Below, in pieces: positions 17,134 to 26,694 of a stretch of 54,362 nt of DNA. This DNA comes from an uncultured Bacteroidia bacterium (GTDB taxonomy: Bacteria > Bacteroidota > Bacteroidia > Bacteroidales > UBA932), in assembly GCA_902781705.1 (NCBI GenBank), contig CACZKE010000018.1, positions 1 to 54,362 of the forward strand, given 5' to 3'. The notes below the pieces were generated by a model. That model did no database searches and was not told where the DNA came from. It saw nothing but the letters and a program-made list of their open reading frames with translations. Position 1 is the stretch's first letter. Each line of letters starts with the position of its first letter. The position numbers were made by a program, and so were the translations under genes.

Positions 17134-18963
17134 ATGAAAAGATTCTCTGAAATACTGACGATCGCCCTCGTGGGCGCCGCACTGGCCGCCTGTGAAAGCC
17201 TGAAACTGGGAGACGCCGGCCTGTCCAAGGCCCCGGAGACTTCCGGCGCCACCATCGACACCCTGTTCGCCTCCCTGAAGGACGCCGACAAGGTGCTGAC
17301 ATCGGCCTACTACTATCTCCCGTACGGGCTGGTCTCCTCCTTCGATTCCAAGATGGGGTCGGATTTCCTGGAGTCCATCACCGACCATTTCATCTCCAAC
17401 AAGCATTCGGACAGCGACGGTCCGAACAACCTCTACTATTCGGGCGGCCTTTCCGCCAACCTGACGGGCTCCTATGCCGGCGGCGAGAATTACCGCTTCG
17501 GCTCCGAGAAGGATTATACGGCCATCCGCTACGCCTGGCTGTTCCTGGAGAACGCCGACCGCATCCCGAACGCCGATCCGGCCCTCCTGGCCCAGAAAAA
17601 GGCCGAGGCCAAGGTGTGCATGGCCATTGCCTATGCCAACATGCTCCGCTACCTGGGCGGTGTCCCGATCCTGGACCACGCCGTGGACCCGGCCGAGGAG
17701 ATGCACTATCCCCGCAACACCTTCGCGGAGACGGTGGATTTCATCGTCCGGCTCTGTGACGAGGCCGCCCCGGACCTTCCGTGGGCCGTGAGCGCCGCGG
17801 ACGACGGCCGCATGACGCGGGCCGCCGCGCTGGGCCTCAAGCTCCGGATCCTCTGCTTCGCCGCCTCGCCGACCTTCAATTCCGACACCAAATGGCATCC
17901 CCAGGCCGACGAGTACACCTGCTACGGCAACTACAGCGCCGCGCGCTGGCAGGCCGCGAAGGCCGCCGCCGACGAGTTCATGCGGCAGCAGCTGGCGAAC
18001 GGCCATTATGCCCTGTGCGAGGCCCAGCCCGATCCGGTGACCGGTCTCATCACTCCGCGCGCCTACCGGCTTGCCTACCGCAAGGGCTATTTCGACCGCG
18101 GCAGCTCCGAGTGCATCATTTCCATCCGGAAATCCAACAGCACCAGCTACCACGACAGCCATTTCGAGATCCAGGGTTCCTACGGCAGCGGCTGTTCCCT
18201 GAACTGGGTGAACCGTTTCCCGTGGGCCGACGGCACGCCGTTCCCGGAGGACTTCCCCTGGGAGGACAAGGCCTCCTGGCCCGAGAACCCGTTCTTCAAG
18301 CCGGATCCCATGGGCACGCTCAAGGTGGGCGGCGCCAGCTTCACGGAGACCCGCGACCCCCGGCTCTATGAAAACGTGGGCGTTCCCGGCGACATCTGGC
18401 GGGACGGCACCGTGGGCCGCGCCTACGACAACCACAAGTACCACCAGGACGGCTGCCCCGGCTTCCTCATGATGAAGTATGTCCTGCAGCAGAGTTCCGA
18501 CCGTACCCAGCCCCCGCACTGGTGCATGATGCGCTTTGCTGAGGTGCTCCTGAACTGCGCCGAGGCCTACAACGAGGCAGACGGTGGACCCTCCGACAAA
18601 GCGTACGCCTGGGTGAATGCCGTGCGTGCCCGCGTGGGCCTGCCGCCGCTCGCCGAGGGAATGACCCAGGAAGAGTTCCGGAAGGCCCTCATCCTGGAGC
18701 GCGACCTGGAGTTCGGCTTCGAGGAAGTGCGCTGGTTCGACATGGTGCGCTGGGGGCTCACCGAGGCCTTCACCACCCCGCTCCAGGGCCTGATCTCCAT
18801 GGGTGACAAGGACCGCGAGGCGACCGTATTCACATTCAAGGTGAAGGACGCCTATCCGCCCCGCAAGTGGTACACCGACTTCGACACCAAGTGGTACCTT
18901 GCCCCGATCCCGGCCATCGAGATCAACAAGGACTACGGGATGACTCAGAATCCGGGTTGGTAA
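17134..18963 (+). CDS. SusD-like glycan-binding lipoprotein 1
   Basis: 609 residues. Lipoprotein signal (IALVGAALAAC, Cys20) and the mostly helical SusD/RagB layout: TPR-like helices from about residue 85, the GGVPILDHAV segment, and the C-terminal part (CAEAYNEADG, AVRARVGLPPL, FEEVRWFDMVRWG, ending NKDYGMTQNPGW) typical of the family. It captures oligosaccharides at the surface and closes over SusC transporter 1. The gene is 12 bases after SusC. At 609 residues it is on the long side for the family. Confidence 0.94.
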   Translation: MKRFSEILTIALVGAALAACESLKLGDAGLSKAPETSGATIDTLFASLKDADKVLTSAYYYLPYGLVSSFDSKMGSDFLESITDHFISNKHSDSDGPNNLYYSGGLSANLTGSYAGGENYRFGSEKDYTAIRYAWLFLENADRIPNADPALLAQKKAEAKVCMAIAYANMLRYLGGVPILDHAVDPAEEMHYPRNTFAETVDFIVRLCDEAAPDLPWAVSAADDGRMTRAAALGLKLRILCFAASPTFNSDTKWHPQADEYTCYGNYSAARWQAAKAAADEFMRQQLANGHYALCEAQPDPVTGLITPRAYRLAYRKGYFDRGSSECIISIRKSNSTSYHDSHFEIQGSYGSGCSLNWVNRFPWADGTPFPEDFPWEDKASWPENPFFKPDPMGTLKVGGASFTETRDPRLYENVGVPGDIWRDGTVGRAYDNHKYHQDGCPGFLMMKYVLQQSSDRTQPPHWCMMRFAEVLLNCAEAYNEADGGPSDKAYAWVNAVRARVGLPPLAEGMTQEEFRKALILERDLEFGFEEVRWFDMVRWGLTEAFTTPLQGLISMGDKDREATVFTFKVKDAYPPRKWYTDFDTKWYLAPIPAIEINKDYGMTQNPGW

Positions 18964-18981
18964 TCTAATAAGTGCCCGATT

Positions 18982-21723
18982 ATGATGAAAAGACTGTTTA
19001 CATACCTGACACTTGCGCTCGTGGCCGTCACGGCTTCCGCCCAGGAAGCCGCCTCGCCGCTGGACTCCGTGGATCTGGGGAACCTGTTCCGGATCCGCGC
19101 CGGCAGCAATCCCGTGGCCGGCAGCGCGCTCTTCGAGAAGAGCCCCGAAGTGGATATCGCCAACGCCCTGTACGGGCAGTTCTCCGGCCTCCTGGTGAGA
19201 AACGGCTCCAGCGTCTATGACTCCAACCAGTCCAAGCTGAAGCTGGCCCTCCGCCTCCACGGCCACAGCCCGCTCGTGCTGGTGGACGGCTTCCCCCGTT
19301 CGCTGGATGACATCAACGGGGAGGAGATCGAATCGGTCACCGTCCTCAAGGATGCGGCCGCTTCCGCCATCTATGGCGTGAAGGGCGGCAACGGGGTGAT
19401 TTCCATCACCACCAAGCGTGGCAAGGATGCGAAACTGCAGGTGACTGCGCGGTACCAGTACGGTTTCCAGACGATGTTCCGGGCGCCGGAATTCGCCGAT
19501 GCGTACACCTACGGATTCCTCGTGAACGAGGCCCGCACCCTGGATGGACTGCCCGTCAAATACAATGACGCGGAACTCTTCGCCCTGTACAGCGGCCAGT
19601 ACCCCTACGCCTATCCGAATGTGGACTGGTGGAATGAAATCTACCGGGACCACGGGGACAACCACCAGGCGGAGTTCACCTTCCAGGGCGGCAACCGCAA
19701 CTTCCGCTATTTCGCGGCGGTGGACTACCTGAAGGAGGATTTCCTGTACCGGAAGGCCACCGCGGACGACCGCTACAATGCGAACCACTATGACAACCGC
19801 CTGGGCATCCGGGCCAATGTGGACGTGAACATCACGAAGTCCACCCTGATGAAGATCGGTGTGAAAGCCCGCCTGGCGGAGTTCAACCGGGGCAACTATT
19901 CCGGACGCATCGAAAAGACCCTGTACACCCTTCCTTCCGCCGCCTTCCCCGTGAAGCAGGCCGACGGTGCCTACGGCGGAACCTCCCTGTACGGCGCCGT
20001 GAACCCGGTCGCGCAGATGCAGGAGCTGGGCCAGAAGCAGTACTCCCAGACCAAGGTGCTGGCCGACGTGCTGCTCCGCCAGGACCTCGGGATGCTCGTC
20101 CCCGGCCTCAGCGCCAACGTGAATGTCGCCTTCGACTACATCGGCCGCCTGTCCGAGGATGCCACCAAGGAGTTCCGCTATTCGGAGCTCGTCTCGACGG
20201 TGGCCGCGGAAGGGGACCGGAGCTACATCCTCAGCGAGCAGAAGTACTACGGAACGGATTCCAAGACCGTGACCTTCAGCCACTGGTTCTCGAACCTCGA
20301 GATGCGTTTCGAGGGACAGGGCCGGCTCAACTGGGAACGCGATTTCGACGCGCACCATGTGGAGGCGCACGCCGCCTACCGGCAGCGTTCCTGGATCCTC
20401 AGCGGCCAGAACAACTCCTCCAAGACGCAGGAAATCCTGGGCACGGTGAGTTATAACTGGAAGAAGCGGCTGTTTGCCGACATCGTCGTGAACTACGCCG
20501 GATCGGCCTACATGCCCAAGGGAAAGCGCTTCCACTGGTATCCGGCCGTCACCCTCGGCGCCGTGGTCCTGGACGGGGATCCGTACCTCAAGGTGTACGG
20601 CTCCGCCGGCCTGAGCGGCTCCGACTCCGACCTCACGCATGAACTCTGGCGCCAGAACTACGTGAGCGGCAACGGCTACTACTTCGGTGCGAGCGGCGGA
20701 ACCAGTTACAGCGGCCGTACGGAAGGCAGCATGGCGGCCGTCACCCTGGCCCCCGAGCTGTCCCGCAAGGCGACCGCCGGAATCGACCTGGTCCTGTTCG
20801 GGAAGCGCCTCACCATCAATGCGGAAGGCTTCCTCGAGGACCGGCAGAACATCCTGATCTTCCCGTCCAACGTGTCGGGCGTGATCGGCGTGGGACTGCG
20901 TGACCAGAGTCTCGGCGAGCAGACGTACAAGGGTATCGACCTGAACGTCGCCTGGAACGACCGACACGGAGACTTCGACTACGGCCTTTACGCCAATGGC
21001 GGCTGGCTCTTTACCAAGGTCATCGAGAACGGCCAGGCCTACGAGCTGTACGACTACCTGTACCAGAAGGGCAACCCGGTGGGACAGCGCTACGGCCTGG
21101 AGGTCATCGGCATCTTCCAGAACCAGGTGGAGATCAACAACAGCCCGCAGCAGACCTTCGGAACCGTCCGCCCCGGCGACCTCAAGTACCGGGACCAGAA
21201 CGGGGACGGGGTCATCGACAGGCAGGACCGCGTGAAGATGTTCGGCTCCTCGACGCCGCTGCTGCAGTTCGGCTTCGGCCTGCACGCCGGTTACAAGGGC
21301 TTCAAGGTCTATGCTGATTTCCAGGGCGTTACGGGCGTCACCGTGAGCCTGCTGGATTCCCCGCTGTATCAGCCGCTCGTCTCCAACGGCACCGTCTCCC
21401 AGACCTTCCTCAGCCGGGAAATCACCTGGGCGCCGGGCCGCGAGCAGTACGCGACGATGCCCCGCCTGACCACGCAGGAGAACCCGAACAACTACCAGGC
21501 GAACTCCCTGTGGTACCGCGACGGCTCGTTCATCAAACTCCGCAACGTGGGTATCTCCTATACCATTCCCAAGAAGGCCCTGAAGGTGTGCGACGCCACG
21601 GTCTCCCTGACCGGGACGAACCTCTTCAGCCTGGACAACATCGGCTTTGCCGATCCCGAGCAGCTGGGGGCCTACTATCCCTCCACCCGGGTCTTCTGGG
21701 CAGGCATCAAGTTCAACTTTTAA
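18982..21723 (+). CDS. SusC-like transporter 2, short N-terminus
   Basis: 913 residues, about 100 to 150 shorter than usual. After the signal peptide (TLALVAVTASAQ) the protein goes almost directly into the plug (VDIANALYGQFSGLLVRNGS, LVLVDGFPRSLDDINGEEIE, VLKDAAASAIYGVKGGNGVI). The carboxypeptidase-regulatory-like domain present in the other two SusC proteins of the window is missing. The barrel ends VFWAGIKFNF. It should work with the SusD encoded 15 bases downstream. Twin SusCD pairs in one operon are known from chitin loci of Flavobacterium, where they handle different product lengths or forms. That role here is inference. Confidence 0.92.
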   Translation: MMKRLFTYLTLALVAVTASAQEAASPLDSVDLGNLFRIRAGSNPVAGSALFEKSPEVDIANALYGQFSGLLVRNGSSVYDSNQSKLKLALRLHGHSPLVLVDGFPRSLDDINGEEIESVTVLKDAAASAIYGVKGGNGVISITTKRGKDAKLQVTARYQYGFQTMFRAPEFADAYTYGFLVNEARTLDGLPVKYNDAELFALYSGQYPYAYPNVDWWNEIYRDHGDNHQAEFTFQGGNRNFRYFAAVDYLKEDFLYRKATADDRYNANHYDNRLGIRANVDVNITKSTLMKIGVKARLAEFNRGNYSGRIEKTLYTLPSAAFPVKQADGAYGGTSLYGAVNPVAQMQELGQKQYSQTKVLADVLLRQDLGMLVPGLSANVNVAFDYIGRLSEDATKEFRYSELVSTVAAEGDRSYILSEQKYYGTDSKTVTFSHWFSNLEMRFEGQGRLNWERDFDAHHVEAHAAYRQRSWILSGQNNSSKTQEILGTVSYNWKKRLFADIVVNYAGSAYMPKGKRFHWYPAVTLGAVVLDGDPYLKVYGSAGLSGSDSDLTHELWRQNYVSGNGYYFGASGGTSYSGRTEGSMAAVTLAPELSRKATAGIDLVLFGKRLTINAEGFLEDRQNILIFPSNVSGVIGVGLRDQSLGEQTYKGIDLNVAWNDRHGDFDYGLYANGGWLFTKVIENGQAYELYDYLYQKGNPVGQRYGLEVIGIFQNQVEINNSPQQTFGTVRPGDLKYRDQNGDGVIDRQDRVKMFGSSTPLLQFGFGLHAGYKGFKVYADFQGVTGVTVSLLDSPLYQPLVSNGTVSQTFLSREITWAPGREQYATMPRLTTQENPNNYQANSLWYRDGSFIKLRNVGISYTIPKKALKVCDATVSLTGTNLFSLDNIGFADPEQLGAYYPSTRVFWAGIKFNF

Positions 21724-21738
21724 ACCGGGAAACGAGAT

Positions 21739-23418
21739 ATGAAAAAGATCCTCTGTATCCTCACGGCAGCGCTCCTTGCAGCGGGCTGCAATTTCCTGGA
21801 CTTTGACGAATCTTCCTCCGACTACACCCGGGAGGACATGTACAAGACGTACAGCAACATCCAGCGGATGCTCACCAACATCTACGGATACCTCCCGAAC
21901 AAGGATATCGCCGATGTGGGCAGTGCCCTGCGCGACTGCGGCTCCGACGACGCCGAGTATGCCGACCCGGACGCCGGCGTGCAGCGCTTCGGAAACGGCA
22001 ACTGGAGCGCCCTCAACACGGTGGACGACAAGTGGAGCCTGTATAACGGCATCCGCTCCGCCAACGAGTTCCTGGAGTCCATGGAGACCGTGGACCTGTC
22101 CATGTACAAGTATGACACCAACTACCAGCGCTGGCTGGACCACCTGGCCTACTATCCGTACCAGGCGAGGGTCCTCCGCGCCATGTTCTTCTTCGAACTG
22201 GCCCGCCGTTACGGCGACATTCCGATGCCGCTGACGATGCTTACGGCCGAGGAGGCCAACGAAATCGCGAAGACTCCCTTCAACGAGGTCATTGACTTCA
22301 TCGTGAACGAGTGCACCGAATCCGCCGCGCACCTGCCCGACACCTATGTGGGCATGCTCAACGACGAGATCGGCCGTGTCACGCGGGGCGTCGCCCTCGC
22401 GGTGAAGGCCAAGGCGCTCCTGTACGCCGCCTCCCCGCTCCACAACCCCACGGGCGACAAGTCCAAGTGGCAGAAAGCGGCCGCCGCGGCGAAGGAACTC
22501 ATGGACCTGAACCTGTACCGGCTGGATCCGGCGGAGAAGGCGAACAACTACGCCTCCCCGGAGGTCATCTTCGCCATCATGCGCTCCGAGAGCCAGAGCT
22601 TCGAGCGGTACAATTTCCCGGTCCGGTTCACTGAAGGCCAGCGCACGTCCATCGCCGGAACCTATCCCACGCAGAACCTCGTGGATGCGTTCCAGACGGC
22701 CGGCGGCTATGACATCACCCTGACTTCGAATGGCTGGCAGACGGCTGACCCGGACTTCGACCTCTCGAAGCCCTACGAGGGCCGCGACCCGCGTTTCGCG
22801 CGCACGATCCTGGCCAATGGAATGAGTTTCAAGGGCGCCACGATCGAGACGTTCGTGGGCGGCCGCGACTATTCCGCGACCCGCAGCGACCTGGGTACCA
22901 TGACGGGATACTACCTCCGCCGCTACATCCAGGAAACCACCAGTTTCACGCCGGAGAACACGGTGACGAACAAGCACCAGTGGATCGTGTTCCGCTATGC
23001 GGAAACCCTCCTGACCTATGCGGAAGCGATGAACGAGTATCTCGGGAATCCGACCGCGACGGAAGGGAACCTGTCCCTGAGCGCCCTCGACGCCCTGAAC
23101 CTGGTCCGGGCCAATGCCGGGATGCCGGATGTCCGCGTCACTTCCCAGGCCGATTTCCGGGAGGCGGTCCGCCGCGAATGGCGCGTGGAATTCGCCTTTG
23201 AGGACCACCGTTTCTGGGACGTGCGCCGCTGGGACATCGGCGCCGCCACGCAGGGACAGATCGACGGTGTGGAAATCACCCGCACCGGCAATCAGTTCAG
23301 CTACAAGCGGATCACGGTCGAGAACCGCACCTGGTCCGCCCGGCAGAACCTGTTCCCGATTCCGCAGAGCGAACTCTTCTGCAACCCGAACCTCAATCCC
23401 CAGAATACCGGATGGTAG
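21739..23418 (+). CDS. SusD-like glycan-binding lipoprotein 2
   Basis: 559 residues. Lipoprotein signal ends ALLAAGC (Cys17). Family features include FFELARRYGDIPMPL, KAKALLYAASPLHN, FRYAETLLTYAEAMNEY, FAFEDHRFWDVRRWDIG and the closing SELFCNPNLNPQNTGW. It is the surface partner of SusC transporter 2 (15 bases upstream) and differs clearly from SusD 1, so the two systems probably bind different ligands or chain ends. Confidence 0.94.
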   Translation: MKKILCILTAALLAAGCNFLDFDESSSDYTREDMYKTYSNIQRMLTNIYGYLPNKDIADVGSALRDCGSDDAEYADPDAGVQRFGNGNWSALNTVDDKWSLYNGIRSANEFLESMETVDLSMYKYDTNYQRWLDHLAYYPYQARVLRAMFFFELARRYGDIPMPLTMLTAEEANEIAKTPFNEVIDFIVNECTESAAHLPDTYVGMLNDEIGRVTRGVALAVKAKALLYAASPLHNPTGDKSKWQKAAAAAKELMDLNLYRLDPAEKANNYASPEVIFAIMRSESQSFERYNFPVRFTEGQRTSIAGTYPTQNLVDAFQTAGGYDITLTSNGWQTADPDFDLSKPYEGRDPRFARTILANGMSFKGATIETFVGGRDYSATRSDLGTMTGYYLRRYIQETTSFTPENTVTNKHQWIVFRYAETLLTYAEAMNEYLGNPTATEGNLSLSALDALNLVRANAGMPDVRVTSQADFREAVRREWRVEFAFEDHRFWDVRRWDIGAATQGQIDGVEITRTGNQFSYKRITVENRTWSARQNLFPIPQSELFCNPNLNPQNTGW

Positions 23419-23451
23419 CCGTCGTCTAACCTTGGATAAAACATACGAGAT

Positions 23452-25149
23452 ATGAAAACGATAGTAAGATTCATCGCCTGCCTGTCCTTCACGGCCGCCC
23501 TGGCCGCATGCCAGCAGTTCGAGATCGACACGCAGATGACGCCCGAGAAGGAGTATGCCAACCTCCGGCTCGTCTGCGACGCCGTGGATGCGTACAGTTT
23601 CGCCGCCACCGGCGCGGAAAGCATCACCTTCAACGTGAGCGCCAATACGCCCTGGACCGTCACCCGTTCCAGCGGCGCCGACTGGTGCAACGTCACCCCG
23701 TCCTCCAGTTCCGCCTCCGCCCTCATCGCCGACGTGGTGGTGAGCGTGGACGACAATACGAGTGGGGAGGACCGCACCGCCACCCTGACCATCAAGGGCG
23801 AGCGGATCAGCACCTACTATACCGTCACGATCAACCAGAGCCGGAAGGGCCGGCTGTTCGTGACTCCGGTCGCCAAGGACTACGCGGCGACGGGCGGCCC
23901 CCTTTCCTTCACCATTAACACGAACCTTCCCTGGGAGGTCCGGTCCGACGTCTCCTGGCTCTCCTTCGACCGGGAGAACGGCCAGCCCGACCCGGACGGA
24001 CGCAGCATCACCATCGTCGCCACGGCCGAGCCGAGCGACGTGATGGAGCGCGTGGCCACGGTGACGGTCGTCGCCGGTGACGACGAGGAGACCTTCGACG
24101 TCACGCAGAAGGCCAGTTTCGAAATGACCGCCATCACCGGCGTTTTCCCGGGCGCGGGCGGCACGCAGGAACTCAAACTCCGCACCGACCTTCCCTGGAC
24201 GGTGAGCGCCGACAAGGACTGGATCACCTTCGACAAGGAGTCCGGCGCGGGCTCCAACGCCCAGACCGTCATCACCGTCACCGCCAAGCCCAATGACGAC
24301 GTGGCGCGCACCGCGACCATTACCGTTCTGGCGGGCGGCGTGAGCCACAGTTTCGAGGTGGCCCAGGGCGGCGCCTCCTTCGAGATCGTCCCGCCGGCCG
24401 ACCCGACCCTGCCGCGCACCGGCGGCGAACTCGTCCTGGAAGTGAATTCCTCCAAGGCCTGGGAGCCGCAGACCGATGTCCCCGGCTGGAGCGTGGAAAA
24501 GGTCGATGACGCCCACATCAAGGTCACCGCGCCGTGGAACAACACCTTCGCCCCGAAGGCCGGTGCCGTGACGATCGTCTCCGGGACGACTACGGCCAGC
24601 ATCGACCTGACGCAGGACACGAACTTCGACGTCCAGAACGGCGAGGTCCTCGCGGACGGCTCCGTGAAGCTTTCCGGCGACAAGGGCACCCGCGTCTATC
24701 TCAAGGACGGCTACCGCCTGATCACGCTCACCCTGACCCTCGGCGAGAAGAACTTCGGCGCCGCCGGCCAGCTCTGGGTCCAGGGGGCCATCGGCAGCGT
24801 GAACATCTACAACCAGTTGTCCCTGGGCGGTAACACCCGCATCCGCACCGACGGCAACATGGCCGATGCGGCCGGAACCAGCGCCTACAAGAGCAGTTCC
24901 TACTCCATCACGCAGGACGAACTGAACGCGATGACCACCTACGAGTACGGGTTCAAGTCCAATGCCGAAGACCCGGCCCAGATGGACATGTGGTTCAAGG
25001 TGGACGGCACGGAAAAGAAAACCCATACCGGCGGCAACCCGTTCTTCTACGACCCGGCCGAAGTGAGCTACTATTTCGGCTTCTACGGCACGACCTCCGA
25101 CGGCAGCAACTATGTCGTCAAGACCTGTGACATCACTGTGAACGAATAA
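23452..25149 (+). CDS. Four-BACON surface glycan-binding lipoprotein
   Basis: 565 residues. Lipoprotein signal (FTAALAAC, Cys20). About four BACON-type immunoglobulin-like repeats follow (roughly 43-130, 135-222, 225-310, 313-392), each with the W-x-V/W-x-x-F pattern such as NTPWTVTRSSGADW, NLPWEVRSDVSWLSF and DLPWTVSADKDWITF. The C-terminal 170 residues form a different beta-rich domain that resembles a LamG/concanavalin-like fold. BACON domains act as spacers and the terminal domain probably binds sugar, so this should be a surface glycan-binding protein of the operon. No enzymatic motif is seen. Confidence 0.75.
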   Translation: MKTIVRFIACLSFTAALAACQQFEIDTQMTPEKEYANLRLVCDAVDAYSFAATGAESITFNVSANTPWTVTRSSGADWCNVTPSSSSASALIADVVVSVDDNTSGEDRTATLTIKGERISTYYTVTINQSRKGRLFVTPVAKDYAATGGPLSFTINTNLPWEVRSDVSWLSFDRENGQPDPDGRSITIVATAEPSDVMERVATVTVVAGDDEETFDVTQKASFEMTAITGVFPGAGGTQELKLRTDLPWTVSADKDWITFDKESGAGSNAQTVITVTAKPNDDVARTATITVLAGGVSHSFEVAQGGASFEIVPPADPTLPRTGGELVLEVNSSKAWEPQTDVPGWSVEKVDDAHIKVTAPWNNTFAPKAGAVTIVSGTTTASIDLTQDTNFDVQNGEVLADGSVKLSGDKGTRVYLKDGYRLITLTLTLGEKNFGAAGQLWVQGAIGSVNIYNQLSLGGNTRIRTDGNMADAAGTSAYKSSSYSITQDELNAMTTYEYGFKSNAEDPAQMDMWFKVDGTEKKTHTGGNPFFYDPAEVSYYFGFYGTTSDGSNYVVKTCDITVNE

Positions 25150-25161
25150 TCCGCGTCAGCC

Positions 25162-26676
25162 ATGACAAACAAGATAACCATACTCCTCTGCCTGGCGTCC
25201 GCCGCCCTCGTCACGGGGCTGACGGGCTGCCAGCAGAAGGCGGAAGAGCCCGTGAAGGTCGTGGACCTGCGCTACCGTGCGCAGGACTCCTATGACCTCC
25301 CGGCCTCCGGGGCCAAGGCGTTCACCATCCTGGTGGCGTCCACCGACCCCTGGACCGTCACGAGCGAGCATCCGGACTGGTGCATCATCAGCGAGGAGGA
25401 GGGTGCCGCCTCCGACCCGGACGACGTGCATGTGGGCAAGGCGGAAGCCACCACGATCCGGATCCAGTACTACGACAATACCTTCCTGGACGACCGTGAG
25501 GACAGGATTACGATCAAGAGCGACTACTGGACGGGCAAGGTCATCACCGTGCGCCAGAAGGGAAGCGCCTTCCTGACCGTCTCCGAGGAAGACCTCGAAC
25601 AGGACGTCACCAAGCAGGGCGGCGACCACTTCATCCACATCAAGTCCAACCAGGACTGGAGTGCGAAGGTCACGGACGGCGACTGGGTGACCGTCACCGA
25701 GGGGGCCACCGGCAACGGCACGGGCACCGTCACGGTGAACGCCGCCGAGAACTCCGCCGAGCTCCGCTATGCGGAAGTGACTGTGTATGACCGGCATGAC
25801 GAGGCCCAGGCCCTCATCAAGTTCACCCAGGACGGCGTCCAGCTGGTCCCGCTTGCCACCGAAATCCGGGCCGGCTACGACCAGGCGTCCGCCGAGCTGG
25901 ACGTCCTTTCCAACTCCAAGTGGACCGTCGTCAAGGAATCCGCGACCGACGACTGGTTCGACATCGTCACCCCTTCGGGCGACGGTGACGGCACCATCCA
26001 ACTCGCGTTCCGCCAGAACGACGGGGAGGGCCTCCGCAGCGCGACCATCCTTCTCTCGAACGTGGTGGCCCATGAGGGCGACTTCGGCGTCGTGAAGGAA
26101 ATCGTCGTGAAACAGGCCTACAAGATCTCCCCGACCCGGGTGCCCATGACCAATGACGAACTGGGCCTCTGGACCTCCGACTGGGCCAACAAGCCCACGT
26201 ACATCAAGGATACCGGTCTCGAATTCGTTTCCAAGGCCCGTCTGAACCGCACCATGCCGTTCGGCAGCTATACCTTCCGCTGGAGCGCCATCGGCGCGGG
26301 CGCCCGCATCCGCCACTGGTTCTGCTTCAGCGAGGGCTGCGAGCTCAAGTTCGACATCCGTCCGGCCGACGCCAAGATCAGCTTCGACTTCAACGTGGCC
26401 GGCGACGGCAACAAGCCCAGCCTGGACGCCTTCACGGCCGTCGATTTCAGCCAGCCGGTGGAGGTGACCTACAAGTTCGACCCGAGCGGCCCCAGCCACT
26501 GCCATGTCACCTACTATGTGAACGGCGTGGAAGCCGGCAGCTTCGACACGTCCGAGACCATGCTCCGCACCGTCACCTGGGGCGCCAATGTCAATATGTA
26601 CATCGGCGTGCAGGATGCCGACAGCGCGATCTGCGAATGGTATGAATACACCCCGCCTATGAATTGGGACGAATAA
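25162..26676 (+). CDS. BACON/LamG-like surface lipoprotein
   Basis: 504 residues. Lipoprotein signal (LVTGLTGC, Cys23), three BACON-like repeats (about 35-130, 130-215, 218-320; for example STDPWTVTSEHPDWCII and NQDWSAKVTDGDWVTV) and a C-terminal LamG/concanavalin-like domain (about 325-500; TFRWSAIGAGARI, VTYYVNGVEAGSFD, NMYIGVQDADS). It has the same plan as the preceding gene with a different binding domain. It is probably a second surface glycan-binding protein, held away from the membrane by the repeats. Gaps of 12 and 18 bases place it firmly in the operon. Confidence 0.75.
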   Translation: MTNKITILLCLASAALVTGLTGCQQKAEEPVKVVDLRYRAQDSYDLPASGAKAFTILVASTDPWTVTSEHPDWCIISEEEGAASDPDDVHVGKAEATTIRIQYYDNTFLDDREDRITIKSDYWTGKVITVRQKGSAFLTVSEEDLEQDVTKQGGDHFIHIKSNQDWSAKVTDGDWVTVTEGATGNGTGTVTVNAAENSAELRYAEVTVYDRHDEAQALIKFTQDGVQLVPLATEIRAGYDQASAELDVLSNSKWTVVKESATDDWFDIVTPSGDGDGTIQLAFRQNDGEGLRSATILLSNVVAHEGDFGVVKEIVVKQAYKISPTRVPMTNDELGLWTSDWANKPTYIKDTGLEFVSKARLNRTMPFGSYTFRWSAIGAGARIRHWFCFSEGCELKFDIRPADAKISFDFNVAGDGNKPSLDAFTAVDFSQPVEVTYKFDPSGPSHCHVTYYVNGVEAGSFDTSETMLRTVTWGANVNMYIGVQDADSAICEWYEYTPPMNWDE

Positions 26677-26694
26677 CCTACTAAGCAACGGATT

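Noticed and set aside
13909-25026. An open frame of more than 3,700 codons on the minus strand across six genes
   Set aside because: It runs antisense to well-supported SusC, SusD and BACON genes and is rich in Gly, Arg, Val and His with no domain or signal peptide. High G/C at third codon positions on the plus strand removes stops on the other strand.
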